32,632 nucleotides of DNA, taken from Clostridia bacterium (GTDB lineage Bacteria; Bacillota; Clostridia; Oscillospirales; CAG-272). Where the stretch lies: assembly GCA_017454465.1 (NCBI GenBank), contig JAFTCY010000070.1, positions 1-32,632 on the forward strand, given 5' to 3'. The notes under the pieces are model-generated. The model ran no database searches. It was given only the letters and a program-made list of their open reading frames with translations, and was not told the origin of the DNA. Below are positions 16,871 to 25,516 of the stretch, piece after piece. The first letter of the stretch is position 1, and each line of letters starts with the position of its first letter. A program made the translations under genes and the position numbers.

Positions 16871-17698
16871 ATGGAAGCCGGAAACATAATATGCTTTGAC
16901 AGTCTTTCCGCTGTTGAACTGCCAGAATCCGATTACGTGATCCTCTATGACGCGGATTCCGATATATCTCCTGAGGAACTTTCGGAGATCTCGGAAAGCA
17001 TGTCAGAAAGAAGCGGTGTGTGTGCAGTGACTTCAGGGCATGGGAGACTTCTGAAGTTTTTCTACACTATCGCAGCGGGCAGACCTGTCCCCGCGACCTG
17101 CGGAGCTGTCGGAATGGCGCGGGAACTGGCTGAGCAGCTCTCTATGACAAAAAAGCCCAACGCGGTATCGGCTATGATGTGGGCGGCCAACAGGGGGCTT
17201 AAGCTGAATTCGGTAAAAGTGGAAAAAAAAGATTCCACTCTGAAGGTAAGGTTCAGAAGGGTGCTCAGACTGCTCGTTTCATCCCAGACACTAAAGTATG
17301 CGCTTTCGTCATTCTCCTGTTTTCTTTTCGACTATGTGCTGACGCTGACGTTCAGTGTGCTGCTGCGGAGTGTTTCTCCGGATCTGTACAGGGAGATAGC
17401 GGTCCTTATTTCTTGGGTGATATCCTCAGGGACCAACTTCTTCATTAACCGCAGATTCGTATTCCATGCCAGAAACAATCTGGCAAAGGCGCTCGGGGAG
17501 TATTACGGGCTGGCGACCGTCATGTTCATAATTAAGAATTACGGTGCGCTGGAGTTCTTCATGAGGGTCCTCAACATCAACATAGCTATAGCGAAGCCAA
17601 TCTGCGAACTCGCATTCTTCATAGTCAATTTTTTCATACAGAAAAAGATAATATTCAGAAAAAGAAAAGAAACAAAGATCATCAAGGACAAGGACTAG
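16871..17698 (+). CDS. GtrA-family membrane protein with short glycosyltransferase-like N-terminus
   Basis: The C-terminal half (about 140-265) is a GtrA domain with four predicted membrane helices, including ISWVISSGTNFFINRRFVF, matching the family NF-x-R-x-VF signature. GtrA proteins are thought to flip or help transfer polyprenyl-phosphate sugars for envelope glycans. The N-terminal ~115 residues are unusual: YVILYDADSDISPEEL looks like the DxD region of a GT2 polyprenyl-phosphate glycosyltransferase, and SAMMWAANRGLKLNSVKVE like its end, but the N-terminal nucleotide-binding half of a GT2 domain is missing. It may be a shrunken GT2-GtrA fusion whose first domain has lost catalysis. Start ATG 16871 follows GGAGGGGAG. 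The next gene, murC, starts four bases after the stop, which suggests a cell-envelope role. Confidence 0.75.
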   Translation: MEAGNIICFDSLSAVELPESDYVILYDADSDISPEELSEISESMSERSGVCAVTSGHGRLLKFFYTIAAGRPVPATCGAVGMARELAEQLSMTKKPNAVSAMMWAANRGLKLNSVKVEKKDSTLKVRFRRVLRLLVSSQTLKYALSSFSCFLFDYVLTLTFSVLLRSVSPDLYREIAVLISWVISSGTNFFINRRFVFHARNNLAKALGEYYGLATVMFIIKNYGALEFFMRVLNINIAIAKPICELAFFIVNFFIQKKIIFRKRKETKIIKDKD

Positions 17699-17702
17699 AT
17701 AT

Positions 17703-19118
17703 ATGGCTTTACCAAATTCCCGTTTGGGTGCAGATAATATCAGACAGATTCTTCAGGGGAAAAAGAGACTTTTCTTCGCGGGCATAGGCGGTGTGAGCAT
17801 GAATGCTCTTGCACATGTCAGTGTGCTCAGGGGGTTTGATGTGGCCGGCTATGACCGGTCCCGAACATCAATTACAGAAAAGCTCGAGACTCTCGGAATC
17901 AAAGTATACTATACCCCTTCGGCTGACAATATGTCTGACAGGGATGTACTCATATATACAGTCGCCATGCCTCCTGATACTCCGGAGATAGTCTATGCGG
18001 AGGAACATGGCATCCCCATGATATCCCGTTCCGACTACCTGGGATACCTTATGCTAGATTACGACAAAAGGATCGGGGTCTCCGGCACACATGGCAAGAG
18101 CACTACCACGGCTATGATAGGATGTATTCTGAGAGAAGCCGGGAAAGAACCTACGGTGCTGAACGGAGCTGTCATGAAAGAGACCGGCACCGTGGACATA
18201 ATAGGCAAACATGATTTTCTATCGTTTGAAGCCTGTGAATACATGGATTCGTTCCTTGACTTCAACCCGAACATTGCGGTGGTGCTGAACATCGAGCTGG
18301 ATCATGTGGATTACTTCAAATCCATAGAACAGATAAAGAATTCTTTTACTGAATTCATAAACAGAGCGGGGGAGGATGGTGTTGCCATCCTGAACCTCAA
18401 TGACAAAGACTGCGTGGAGATAGCAAAGCGGGCGAAATGCAAAGTCATTTCCTTCGCCCATGAAAACCCGCTGGCGGACTATTACTCGGCCAACGAGACA
18501 CTGGTCGCAGGTTATCCGGAATTTGACATTTTCCGTCATGGCAAAAAACTTGCAAGGGTCAGGCTGAGCGTACCGGGCGAACACAATGTCAGCGATGCGC
18601 TGGCCGCCTTCGCAGCCTGTGTAACGGCAGGTGCGGATCCTGAGCCTGCAGCCAAGGCTCTTTCAGAATACAGAGGCATATGCAGAAGGATGGAAAAACT
18701 GGGATTTACACACAGCGGGGCACAGCTCTTCAGCGATTATGCCCATCATCCGACTGAGATACAGGCGACACTGCGCGGAATCAGGAAAGTGTGCAACGGT
18801 AAACTGACGATCATTTTCCAGCCTCATACATTTTCCCGGACATACGAACTGTTCAATAATTTCGCAGCCTCTCTCTCTTCTCCTGAAGCGGACGAGATAA
18901 TTCTCTGTGACATATACCCGGCAAGGGAGACGAATATTTACGGGGTATCTTCGTCACAGCTTTCGGAGCGGATCAGGAAAAACGGAAAAAAGAGTACGTA
19001 CTTTGATGAATTTGAAAAGGCGGCGGAATATGCAGAATCCGTTTCCGGACCGGATGATATCGTTATGATCATGGGCGCGGGGGATATAATCAAGATAGCT
19101 GATCTTCTGCTTGCGTGA
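17703..19118 (+). CDS. murC: UDP-N-acetylmuramate--L-alanine ligase
   Basis: ATP-dependent addition of L-Ala to UDP-MurNAc, the first amino acid of the peptidoglycan stem peptide; cytosolic. The 471-residue protein has the Mur-ligase domains in order: an N-terminal UDP-binding Rossmann domain (FFAGIGGVSMNALAHV), central ATPase domain with the P-loop GVSGTHGKSTTTAM, ELDHVDYF, and a C-terminal domain with FSDYAHHPTEI and MIMGAGDI. Length is normal. The ribosome site AAGGA lies within the end of the upstream GtrA gene. A terminator follows at 19185. Confidence 0.97.
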   Translation: MALPNSRLGADNIRQILQGKKRLFFAGIGGVSMNALAHVSVLRGFDVAGYDRSRTSITEKLETLGIKVYYTPSADNMSDRDVLIYTVAMPPDTPEIVYAEEHGIPMISRSDYLGYLMLDYDKRIGVSGTHGKSTTTAMIGCILREAGKEPTVLNGAVMKETGTVDIIGKHDFLSFEACEYMDSFLDFNPNIAVVLNIELDHVDYFKSIEQIKNSFTEFINRAGEDGVAILNLNDKDCVEIAKRAKCKVISFAHENPLADYYSANETLVAGYPEFDIFRHGKKLARVRLSVPGEHNVSDALAAFAACVTAGADPEPAAKALSEYRGICRRMEKLGFTHSGAQLFSDYAHHPTEIQATLRGIRKVCNGKLTIIFQPHTFSRTYELFNNFAASLSSPEADEIILCDIYPARETNIYGVSSSQLSERIRKNGKKSTYFDEFEKAAEYAESVSGPDDIVMIMGAGDIIKIADLLLA

Positions 19119-19184
19119 CACCGGGCTGCAGCTCTCAAGACAAAAACACAAAGCCCGCAAACGGCATTTAAAGATTTGCGTTCT

Positions 19185-19208
19185 GGCGTGATGAAAGTCA
19201 CGCCTTTT
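19185..19208 (+). terminator. Terminator after murC
   Basis: GGCGTGA (19185-19191) and TCACGCC (19198-19204) form a 7-bp stem with a 6-base loop, followed by TTTT. It ends the murC transcript before the remnant region. Confidence 0.7.
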
Positions 19209-19612
19209 CAGCTTTTGCGTTTTTTAACGAAGCGATTGTCGATAAGACTCCCGAAAAAGAAGCAGATACAGAGACTATTACATATACAAGAAAGAAAACC
19301 AAGGGAAAAAGAGAAGAAGATCTCAGTGGCCTTCCTGTCATAATCGAGAATCATGAACTTACTGAAGAACAGCTCAAGACGATAATCGGAGAAGATGAAT
19401 ATCACCGTCTTCCCGACCAGGTATACAAGAAGCTGGAGATCATACCGGCTCAGTTCAACGTCAGAGAGCATCACATAGCTGTATACAAATGCAACAGGAC
19501 CGGGATGATCGCAAAAGCAGACCATCCTTACGAACTCTTCGACAAGAGCATTGCGTCAGCATCTCTCGTTTCGTATATCATGGACAACAAGTACTCGAAC
19601 GCGATGCCGCTG
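19209..19612 (+). pseudogene. IS66-family transposase (TnpC) internal fragment
   Basis: An open frame without a proper start reads FFNEAIVDK, TRKKTKGKREEDLSGLPV, HELTEEQLKTIIGE, RLPDQVYKKLEIIPAQFN, REHHIAVYK, ADHPYELFDKSIASASLV and NKYSNAMPL. This follows the N-terminal and middle part of IS66 TnpC in order. Both ends are gone: the N-terminal coiled-coil, the catalytic DDE domain, tnpA/tnpB and the inverted repeats are absent. At its 3' end the sequence switches within a few bases to the gltA-like remnant, and the frame then meets a stop at 19631. An old insertion, now inactive. Confidence 0.8.
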
Positions 19613-19698
19613 TTACAGGCGCGGCCACCGTGATCCTGGCAATGGGAGCGGGAAAGACCGCGGCAAAGGCCATAGACGAGTATATACAGCAGAAATAA
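19609..19698 (+). pseudogene. 3' remnant of a glutamate-synthase-like NADPH oxidoreductase gene
   Basis: Only the last ~29 codons remain: AVTGAATVILAMGAGK, then a tail ending IDEYIQQK and a TAA stop. AVTGAATVI-x-AMGxGKxAAxxIDEY is the FAD-binding C-terminus of the small-subunit glutamate synthase / NADPH-dependent glutamate synthase (GltA, GltD) family. The rest was lost at the junction with the IS66 fragment around 19605-19612. Its terminator is kept at 19704-19757. Confidence 0.75.
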
Positions 19699-19703
19699 TG
19701 ACA

Positions 19704-19757
19704 AAGGGCAGAAACGTTTTCACTGAAAGAAAAGCGCCTCTGCCCTTCTTCCTTTTT
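19704..19757 (+). terminator. Terminator retained after the gltA-like remnant
   Basis: AAGGGCAGA (19704-19712) pairs perfectly with TCTGCCCTT (19739-19747), followed by CTTCCTTTTT. The sugar transferase remnant begins at once after the T run. Confidence 0.8.
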
Positions 19758-19871
19758 ACCACTGTGGTCCGTCTGGACCGTGAATATATCGAAAACTGGT
19801 CCCTTAAACAGGACATACATATACTGTTCAAGACTGTCTGGGTAGTGCTTACCCGCAGAGGAGCAATGTAA
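19758..19871 (+). pseudogene. 3' remnant of a bacterial sugar transferase gene
   Basis: The last ~37 codons, ending in TAA at 19869-19871, read VVRLDREYIENWSLKQDIHI and end LFKTVWVVLTRRGAM. The pattern LDxxYIxNWSLxxDIxILxKTxxVVxxxxGA is the C-terminal signature of polyprenyl-phosphate sugar-1-phosphate transferases (WcaJ/EpsL/undecaprenyl-phosphate glucose phosphotransferase type). The catalytic core and the membrane helices are missing, so it is non-functional. Confidence 0.75.
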
Positions 19872-19877
19872 TAAAGG

Positions 19878-19914
19878 ATGCAGCGGTGTGACCTTGGCCA
19901 TGCCGCTGCATTTT
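19878..19914. terminator. Bidirectional terminator between the remnants and mtaB
   Basis: ATGCAGCGG (19878-19886) and CCGCTGCAT (19903-19911) form a 9-bp stem. On the plus strand it runs into TTTTAAAG; on the minus strand into CCTTTATT. It can therefore end both the plus-strand remnant transcript and mtaB, which converges from the right. Confidence 0.7.
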
Positions 19915-19967
19915 AAAGAACTATTATGTTTTGTGAGCACCCGCATAGGCCTTTGCCCGCTTTTCCA

Positions 19968-21311
19968 TCAGTATGCACGTCCGTAGCAGTATTTTCCGTC
20001 AGTGGATTCAAGGTATACCGGAATCACAGTTCCGACCGGGGCATTTAGATCTCTTATCTTTATTTCCACGAAATGCTCACTGTGACCTTTTGAATCCTTC
20101 AGGAGGTTTTTCTCCAGCAGAACGTAAACAGGGATCCCTTTCGGATGTTTATCGACATAGTCCGAAAGAATCTCTTTTTTTATTTCTGCTCCCTTGCCTC
20201 CGAGGATGCGTGCCCTGTGTTTCCTGATCTCTTCTGGGACCTGGTCTTTCATGAGTGACGCTTCCGTACCCTTTCGGTTTGAGTAAGGAAATATATGCAG
20301 GTGAAGGAACTTTGCTTTTTGTATGAATTCCAGGGTCTCTTCAAAATCTTCATCGGTCTCGCCGGGAAAACCGGCTATAATGTCAGCTGAAAGAGTCACA
20401 TCAGGTATTGCGGACCTGAGTCTTTCAATGGCATCCAGAACGCTTTCGGCGGTGTATCTTCTCCTCATCATGCCCAGCACCCTTGTGGAACCGCTTTGCA
20501 CCGAAAGGTGAAAATGAGGAAGCACGGAAGGGGTCTCGGCGAGCTTTTCAATAAAGTAGCCATTCATCACAGACGGCTCAAGCGATCCCATTCCGATCCT
20601 TTTTACTGTGGGGATCCTGCCTATCTCGCATATGAGATCTGCCAGAGCGTGGCCATATGGTTTTCTGCCCGGAAGATCAAGACCGTATGATGCGGTCTCG
20701 ATACCCGTAAGGATGATCTCGCAGGTACCGGCCGATGAGAGCTGCTCAGCTTCCCGGATCACTGTTTCCGGGAGTTTTGACCTGACCGGCCCCCTTGCGG
20801 TGTTGATGGCGCAGTAGGCGCATTTGTTGTTGCACCCGTCTTCTATTTTTATGTAGGACCGTGTACGCATCGGTACGGCCAGGGTCATTTCAACGGATGC
20901 TTTTGCATCCGGCTTTGTGACGGAAACGACCCTTTCCGGCTCCTCTCCGCTTTCCTCTTTTGACAGGATCGACAGTACTGTTTCCGCAAGAGAAGCTTTT
21001 TCGCTGTTTCCGCACACGTAGGTAACCTTTTCCCACGACGCCGCCCCTTCCGGGTCGTTCTGGGAATAGCACCCCGTCACGACGATATGCTTTGAAAAAG
21101 CGGCGGCCCGCCTGATCATCTGCCTGGATTTTCTGTCGCTCTCCGCGGTCACCGTACATGTGTTTATTACCGATACGTCGCACGGTTCCCCAAACCCGAC
21201 TATTTCGACGCCGGAGCCGGCAAGTTTTGCGGAGATAACATCAGATTCGTACTGATTGGCCCGGCATCCCAATGTCAGGAAAGAGACTCTCTGCGGTGCA
21301 TTCTTTGCCAT
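19968..21311 (-). CDS. mtaB: tRNA (t6A37) methylthiotransferase MtaB
   Basis: Radical-SAM enzyme that adds a methylthio group to t6A at position 37 of tRNAs reading ANN codons. N-terminal UPF0004 domain with three cluster Cys (TLGCRANQYESD, VINTCTVTAESDRKSRQ, VVTGCYSQND), then the radical-SAM CxxxCxxC in DGCNNKCAYCAINTARGPVRS, VTLSADIIAGFPGETDEDF, HLHIFPYSNRKGTEA, and a C-terminal TRAM-like RNA-binding domain. GCRANQYES and the CTVT block place it with MtaB rather than MiaB or RimO. The start is ATG at 21311, behind AAAGGAT on the minus strand; an upstream in-frame TTG overlaps that site. Length 447 is typical. Confidence 0.93.
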   Translation of the reverse strand: MAKNAPQRVSFLTLGCRANQYESDVISAKLAGSGVEIVGFGEPCDVSVINTCTVTAESDRKSRQMIRRAAAFSKHIVVTGCYSQNDPEGAASWEKVTYVCGNSEKASLAETVLSILSKEESGEEPERVVSVTKPDAKASVEMTLAVPMRTRSYIKIEDGCNNKCAYCAINTARGPVRSKLPETVIREAEQLSSAGTCEIILTGIETASYGLDLPGRKPYGHALADLICEIGRIPTVKRIGMGSLEPSVMNGYFIEKLAETPSVLPHFHLSVQSGSTRVLGMMRRRYTAESVLDAIERLRSAIPDVTLSADIIAGFPGETDEDFEETLEFIQKAKFLHLHIFPYSNRKGTEASLMKDQVPEEIRKHRARILGGKGAEIKKEILSDYVDKHPKGIPVYVLLEKNLLKDSKGHSEHFVEIKIRDLNAPVGTVIPVYLESTDGKYCYGRAY

Positions 21312-21344
21312 GTGCGCCCATCCTTTCAAGAATGTATCTGACCG

Positions 21345-21373
21345 ATTATATCATTCGCCCGATTTTTTGTAAA
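21345..21373 (-). promoter_or_regulatory. Sigma-A promoter of mtaB
   Basis: On the minus strand TTTACA (plus 21368-21373), 17-base spacer, perfect TATAAT (plus 21345-21350), 33 bases before the start. Divergent from the upp promoter. Confidence 0.75.
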
Positions 21374-21388
21374 GTTTTTATATAACGG

Positions 21389-21418
21389 TTGAAAAGGCAT
21401 GAGTGTTTGTGATAAAAT
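21389..21418 (+). promoter_or_regulatory. Promoter of upp, with a possible leader hairpin
   Basis: TTGAAA (21389-21394), 18-base spacer, TAAAAT (21413-21418). The ~75-base leader contains an imperfect stem-loop (21429-21452, GG..AAGCA with TGCTTCC). I could not match it to a PyrR or purine/PRPP regulatory RNA. Confidence 0.55.
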
Positions 21419-21479
21419 CCAAGGGATGGGAAAAGCACCCGCAAATGCTTCCGGCGCTCCCAAAAACCGAACAGAATAA

Positions 21480-22139
<660 letters not shown>

Positions 22140-22154
22140 TTATTTAAACAAACG

Positions 22155-22180
22155 GTGCGCAGCATATGCTGCGCACTTTT
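22155..22180 (+). terminator. Palindromic terminator between upp and rluA
   Basis: A perfect 22-base palindrome (22155-22176; arms GTGCGCAGCAT and ATGCTGCGCAC) is followed by TTTT. The short U run and the absence of a clear new promoter before the next gene suggest partial readthrough into rluA. Confidence 0.75.
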
Positions 22181-22192
22181 AGGGTGAAAACT

Positions 22193-23200
22193 ATGAGAAG
22201 CTTTACCGTTAATGTCAATGATTCGTTCCAGCGCCTCGACAAGTTTCTCTCCAAAGTATCTAAAGGCCTTCCGAAATCACTTTTGTATAAGGCAATAAGG
22301 ACAAAAAAAGTTAAGGTAAACGGAAAGCGGGCTCACGAGGGAGATATCCTGAAAAAAGACGATGTCGTGGAGATATGGCTGCCTGATGAATTCTTCTGCG
22401 ACGATGCAAGACCGGATTATTCAAAAGTCAGGGCAGTTCCGGACATCGTATACGAGGATGAGAATATCCTTTTATGTGAGAAAAAGCAGGGCCAGCTGGT
22501 ACATACCGGAGATGAGGGCGACAGAAACAGAGCCGATGAAGATGAAAAAACAACGCTTATATATCTGCTGACTGCATATCTGGCAAACAAGGGGGAGTAC
22601 TCGCCCGACGATGAGAACTCTTTCGCGCCCGCCCTGTGCAACCGTATCGACCGTAATACCGGGGGAATCGTAATACTGGCGAAAAATGCAGAATCGCTCA
22701 GACTGATGAACGAGGCAATGAGAGAGAACAGGGTCCATAAAAAGTACCTTTGCGCTGTTCACGGAAGGTTTGAGGGGAAAAGTGAACTTCATGCTTTTCA
22801 CAGGAAGAAGGCCGACTCGAATACAGTCGAGATCCTTGACAAGAAGGTGCCCGGCACCCGCGAGATCATTACTGTCTGCAAGGATCTTGCATACAACCGT
22901 GAAAAGGACCTGACCCTGGTGGAAGTGGAACTTATTACCGGGAGGACACATCAGATCAGGGCTCATCTGGCACATATAGGATATCCGCTTCTCGGCGAGG
23001 GAAAGTATTCCGGCAATGCAGAGGACAGAAAAGCTGGCTACCGTTATCAGGCTTTATGGTCCGTCTCCGCGGGATTTGAGTTCGGCGAAGGCAGACTGTC
23101 GTATCTTGACGGGCGGACATTCTCGGTCAACGGAAAAAAGATCGGTTTTTTAAGGCTTTTCCCCCATTTTGATTTTGGCAGGAGATACGGCGTGAAATGA
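22193..23200 (+). CDS. RluA-family 23S/tRNA pseudouridine synthase
   Basis: Isomerises specific uridines in RNA to pseudouridine. About 335 residues: an N-terminal S4 RNA-binding domain (RLDKFLSKVSKGLPKSLLYK, then KVKVNGKRAHEGD), then the RluA catalytic domain with IVYEDENILLCEKKQGQLVH, NRIDRNTGGIVILAKN containing the catalytic Asp, and GRTHQIRAHLAHIGYPLLGE. S4 plus RIDRNTGG is RluC/RluD-like; the exact target is unknown. The start is ATG 22193 after AGGGTG; the frame is open from 22166, inside the terminator palindrome, where initiation is unlikely. The stop overlaps the lipoprotein start by four bases (ATGA). Confidence 0.92.
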   Translation: MRSFTVNVNDSFQRLDKFLSKVSKGLPKSLLYKAIRTKKVKVNGKRAHEGDILKKDDVVEIWLPDEFFCDDARPDYSKVRAVPDIVYEDENILLCEKKQGQLVHTGDEGDRNRADEDEKTTLIYLLTAYLANKGEYSPDDENSFAPALCNRIDRNTGGIVILAKNAESLRLMNEAMRENRVHKKYLCAVHGRFEGKSELHAFHRKKADSNTVEILDKKVPGTREIITVCKDLAYNREKDLTLVEVELITGRTHQIRAHLAHIGYPLLGEGKYSGNAEDRKAGYRYQALWSVSAGFEFGEGRLSYLDGRTFSVNGKKIGFLRLFPHFDFGRRYGVK

Positions 23201-24177
23201 TCAAAAAATACTGTGCTGCACTCATGTGCCTGCTTCTTGCCTTTATGGCTTCGTGCGGACCTTTGGATATTACGGATACCAATGAAACGCAGACAGTTCC
23301 CGTCAGGGAATATCCGAATGCCTATGAACTGCTTGCTGCGGTTGAAGAAAACTCCCGCGGGGCCGGTGGTTTCGATTACACTGAAGTTTTCAGCGCCGGG
23401 TACCCTAAGCTGGATGTTTCCGCTGATATTCAGACGATCCGGGTCAGAGCCTCCTGGGACGGGACAAAGTATCAGACTTATAGGGAAGCTCTGCGCAACG
23501 GGAGCCTTACTTTGTATTATGAAACATCCGGAGATACCGCAGAGCCTTTATTGGACACGTTCAGCCTTTCCGGGTCCGGAGATCCGGGCAGAACAGGATC
23601 ATTGATACTTCTTTCAGACAACACATTGGCTGTGGTCGCGGACCGGGAAGGTGAGACTGTAGCGGCAAGAGCGGACATGACTGACGGGGGAGAGCGCCTT
23701 GCTGATTTCCTTGAAAGCCAGAACAGACCGGGCGGAGCATGCTTTATCAATGATCCCGCCGGAATCATCACTTACTGTACCGGTATCGGGAGTGCCGTTG
23801 AGGATATCCTGAAAGAAACGCCTGTCGTGGTGGACAGCGACGGAAGCATGAGATGCGAGGCCGTCGTCCCGGGAAGTCTGATCAGTGAAGAAGCCCTTGA
23901 GGTTTCAAAGCAGATCGAAGAAGCTGACGGGGAATTCACGGTTTCGGTAACAGACATATCGCTGGAATTCCACATTACAAAAGACGGTTTTCTCTCGGAA
24001 ATGAAGGAAACGACCAGGTTTACGATGAAGCTGTTCGGAAACATGTATTCGAAGATCGTAGTGACTGCGTGCGTGGATTACACGGACCCTGGCAAAAAGC
24101 CTGAATTGAGTATAACAGATACAGACGGATTTACGGAATACAGCCCGGAAGAGCTTTTCGGCATGATATCTCAGTGA
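23197..24177 (+). CDS. Uncharacterised lipoprotein
   Basis: A 326-residue exported protein: basic start MIKKY, hydrophobic core, lipobox MASC with the lipidated Cys at residue 20, so it should be tethered to the outer face of the membrane. The mature part is acidic and beta-rich (VSADIQTIRVRASWDG, VSVTDISLEFHITKDGF) and recalls LppX/LolA-like lipoproteins that test a fold with a hydrophobic groove, but I see no diagnostic motif and assign no function. Translation is coupled to the upstream pseudouridine synthase by an ATGA overlap. Seventy bases separate it from the RnfC-like gene, so it may serve the Rnf-like module from outside the membrane. Confidence 0.8.
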   Translation: MIKKYCAALMCLLLAFMASCGPLDITDTNETQTVPVREYPNAYELLAAVEENSRGAGGFDYTEVFSAGYPKLDVSADIQTIRVRASWDGTKYQTYREALRNGSLTLYYETSGDTAEPLLDTFSLSGSGDPGRTGSLILLSDNTLAVVADREGETVAARADMTDGGERLADFLESQNRPGGACFINDPAGIITYCTGIGSAVEDILKETPVVVDSDGSMRCEAVVPGSLISEEALEVSKQIEEADGEFTVSVTDISLEFHITKDGFLSEMKETTRFTMKLFGNMYSKIVVTACVDYTDPGKKPELSITDTDGFTEYSPEELFGMISQ

Positions 24178-24247
24178 CCCGGACACATACTCAAGAATTT
24201 CTGACCGGCCGGACCGGCTTTGTGACAAATAAGGGAGGGATTGATAG

Positions 24248-25483
24248 TTGTACGGATCGTCATATTTTGATGACAGGATATCTGTCCCTGAAAGCCTGAC
24301 CATGGATCTTACGAAAGGTGAAGCCATCGGAACAGTGCTTATTTCGGCAGAATGCGGCAGAGCTGTCCTGGTGAAAGCGGGTGATCCGGTTTTTATAGGC
24401 CAGAAGCTGTCTGAAGGAGATAATGAAGAAGCGGTCTTTGCGAGCTTATCCGGGACCGTGACATCTGTCACGGTATCTGACAAGGCAACATACATAGAGA
24501 TAAAGAACGACGGGGTAGGGAAAACTGATCCGGAATGCGCTCCCTTTGGAAAAAAACTGAAAGATTCGACTCCGGAAGACATCATTGGTATTGCCGGAAG
24601 GGCAGGGATCCGCGAATGCATGACCGGTGAATATCTGCATAGGAAACTTAGGGGAATTTCTTCCGGAACAGATTCGATAGTTATCGACTGTATCGGAAAG
24701 AATCCGTTCCTTCCGATACCGGGAATAATAGCACGGGAACGCAGCGCTTCACTTATAAACGGCATCAAGATCCTCATTGTGGCTACAGGCGCAAGGAAAG
24801 CATATATCATCGCCGGAGACGGCAGCGACAGAATGCTTGACCATCTGAAAGAACTGGCGGGAAGGGCCGGATTCGTCAGAGTGCTGGAACAAAAGAACGG
24901 CATGACAGAATACCCGCATGCCGTTACGGATAAAATGATCAGAAAGCTGACTTCTGATTCAGCCGGGAGATACGCGGTATTCGGACCAGAAGCGTGTCTG
25001 GACATATACAAAGCATTTTCGTCCGGTATTCCGTGTGTTTCAAAATCACTGACAGTGGGCGGAGACTGCGTGAAGCGTGCGTCAAACATAACCGTCCCTT
25101 TGGGAACGAGAATAAAAGAATTGTTGAAGATCAGCGGACTGAATAAAAAGCCTTCCCGTATAATTGTCGGCGATCCCCTGACAGGGAGGAGCATGACCGG
25201 TCCCGACGAGACAGTGACAATTGCGACCGAAGCAGTCTATATCCTTTCAGATGAAGTATCATTCGCCTCGACGCCGGGTGCTTGCATCAGGTGCGGTAAG
25301 TGTGCCGATATATGTGCAAACGGGGTGATACCGGTGTATATTGTAAGACAGGCCGCACATGACAGACCACCGCTGATAACGTACGGAGCTGAAAATTGTA
25401 CCGAATGCGGGATGTGCTCATACGTATGTCCCTGCGGGATAGATATCGTGGGAAAGATAAGAAGGGTGAAGGAGCGACTTTGA
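24248..25483 (+). CDS. rnfC: RnfC-like iron-sulfur protein with degenerate NADH/FMN motifs
   Basis: RnfC is the peripheral NADH-oxidising subunit of the Rnf ferredoxin:NAD+ complex. Here, in order: an N-terminal barrel-sandwich hybrid (about 25-90), a Rossmann-like core (SLINGIKILIVATGARKAYI, IIVGDPLTGRSM), and two 4Fe-4S motifs, C346/C349/C352/C356 and C384/C387/C390/C394. What is missing is notable: the GxGGAxFP loop of RnfC and NuoF reads GIAGRAGIREC (114-124), and the usual NGAECEPY is IDCIGKNPF (146-154). The cluster domain is thus intact while the flavin/NADH pocket looks eroded. TTG start at 24248 with GGAGG nine bases upstream. The 411 residues are near the short end of the family. 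Confidence 0.82.
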   Translation: MYGSSYFDDRISVPESLTMDLTKGEAIGTVLISAECGRAVLVKAGDPVFIGQKLSEGDNEEAVFASLSGTVTSVTVSDKATYIEIKNDGVGKTDPECAPFGKKLKDSTPEDIIGIAGRAGIRECMTGEYLHRKLRGISSGTDSIVIDCIGKNPFLPIPGIIARERSASLINGIKILIVATGARKAYIIAGDGSDRMLDHLKELAGRAGFVRVLEQKNGMTEYPHAVTDKMIRKLTSDSAGRYAVFGPEACLDIYKAFSSGIPCVSKSLTVGGDCVKRASNITVPLGTRIKELLKISGLNKKPSRIIVGDPLTGRSMTGPDETVTIATEAVYILSDEVSFASTPGACIRCGKCADICANGVIPVYIVRQAAHDRPPLITYGAENCTECGMCSYVCPCGIDIVGKIRRVKERL

Positions 25484-25516
25484 TCCTCCGAGCCCAGACC
25501 AATGGAGAGTAGAGCA

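Noticed and set aside
19209..19633. Active IS66 element
   Set aside because: No start, no DDE catalytic domain, no tnpA/tnpB and no terminal inverted repeats; only an internal fragment remains.
23905..25194. A 429-codon minus-strand open frame across the lipoprotein and RnfC-like genes
   Set aside because: Antisense to two well-supported genes, low-complexity Ser/Pro-rich translation, no motif or ribosome site.
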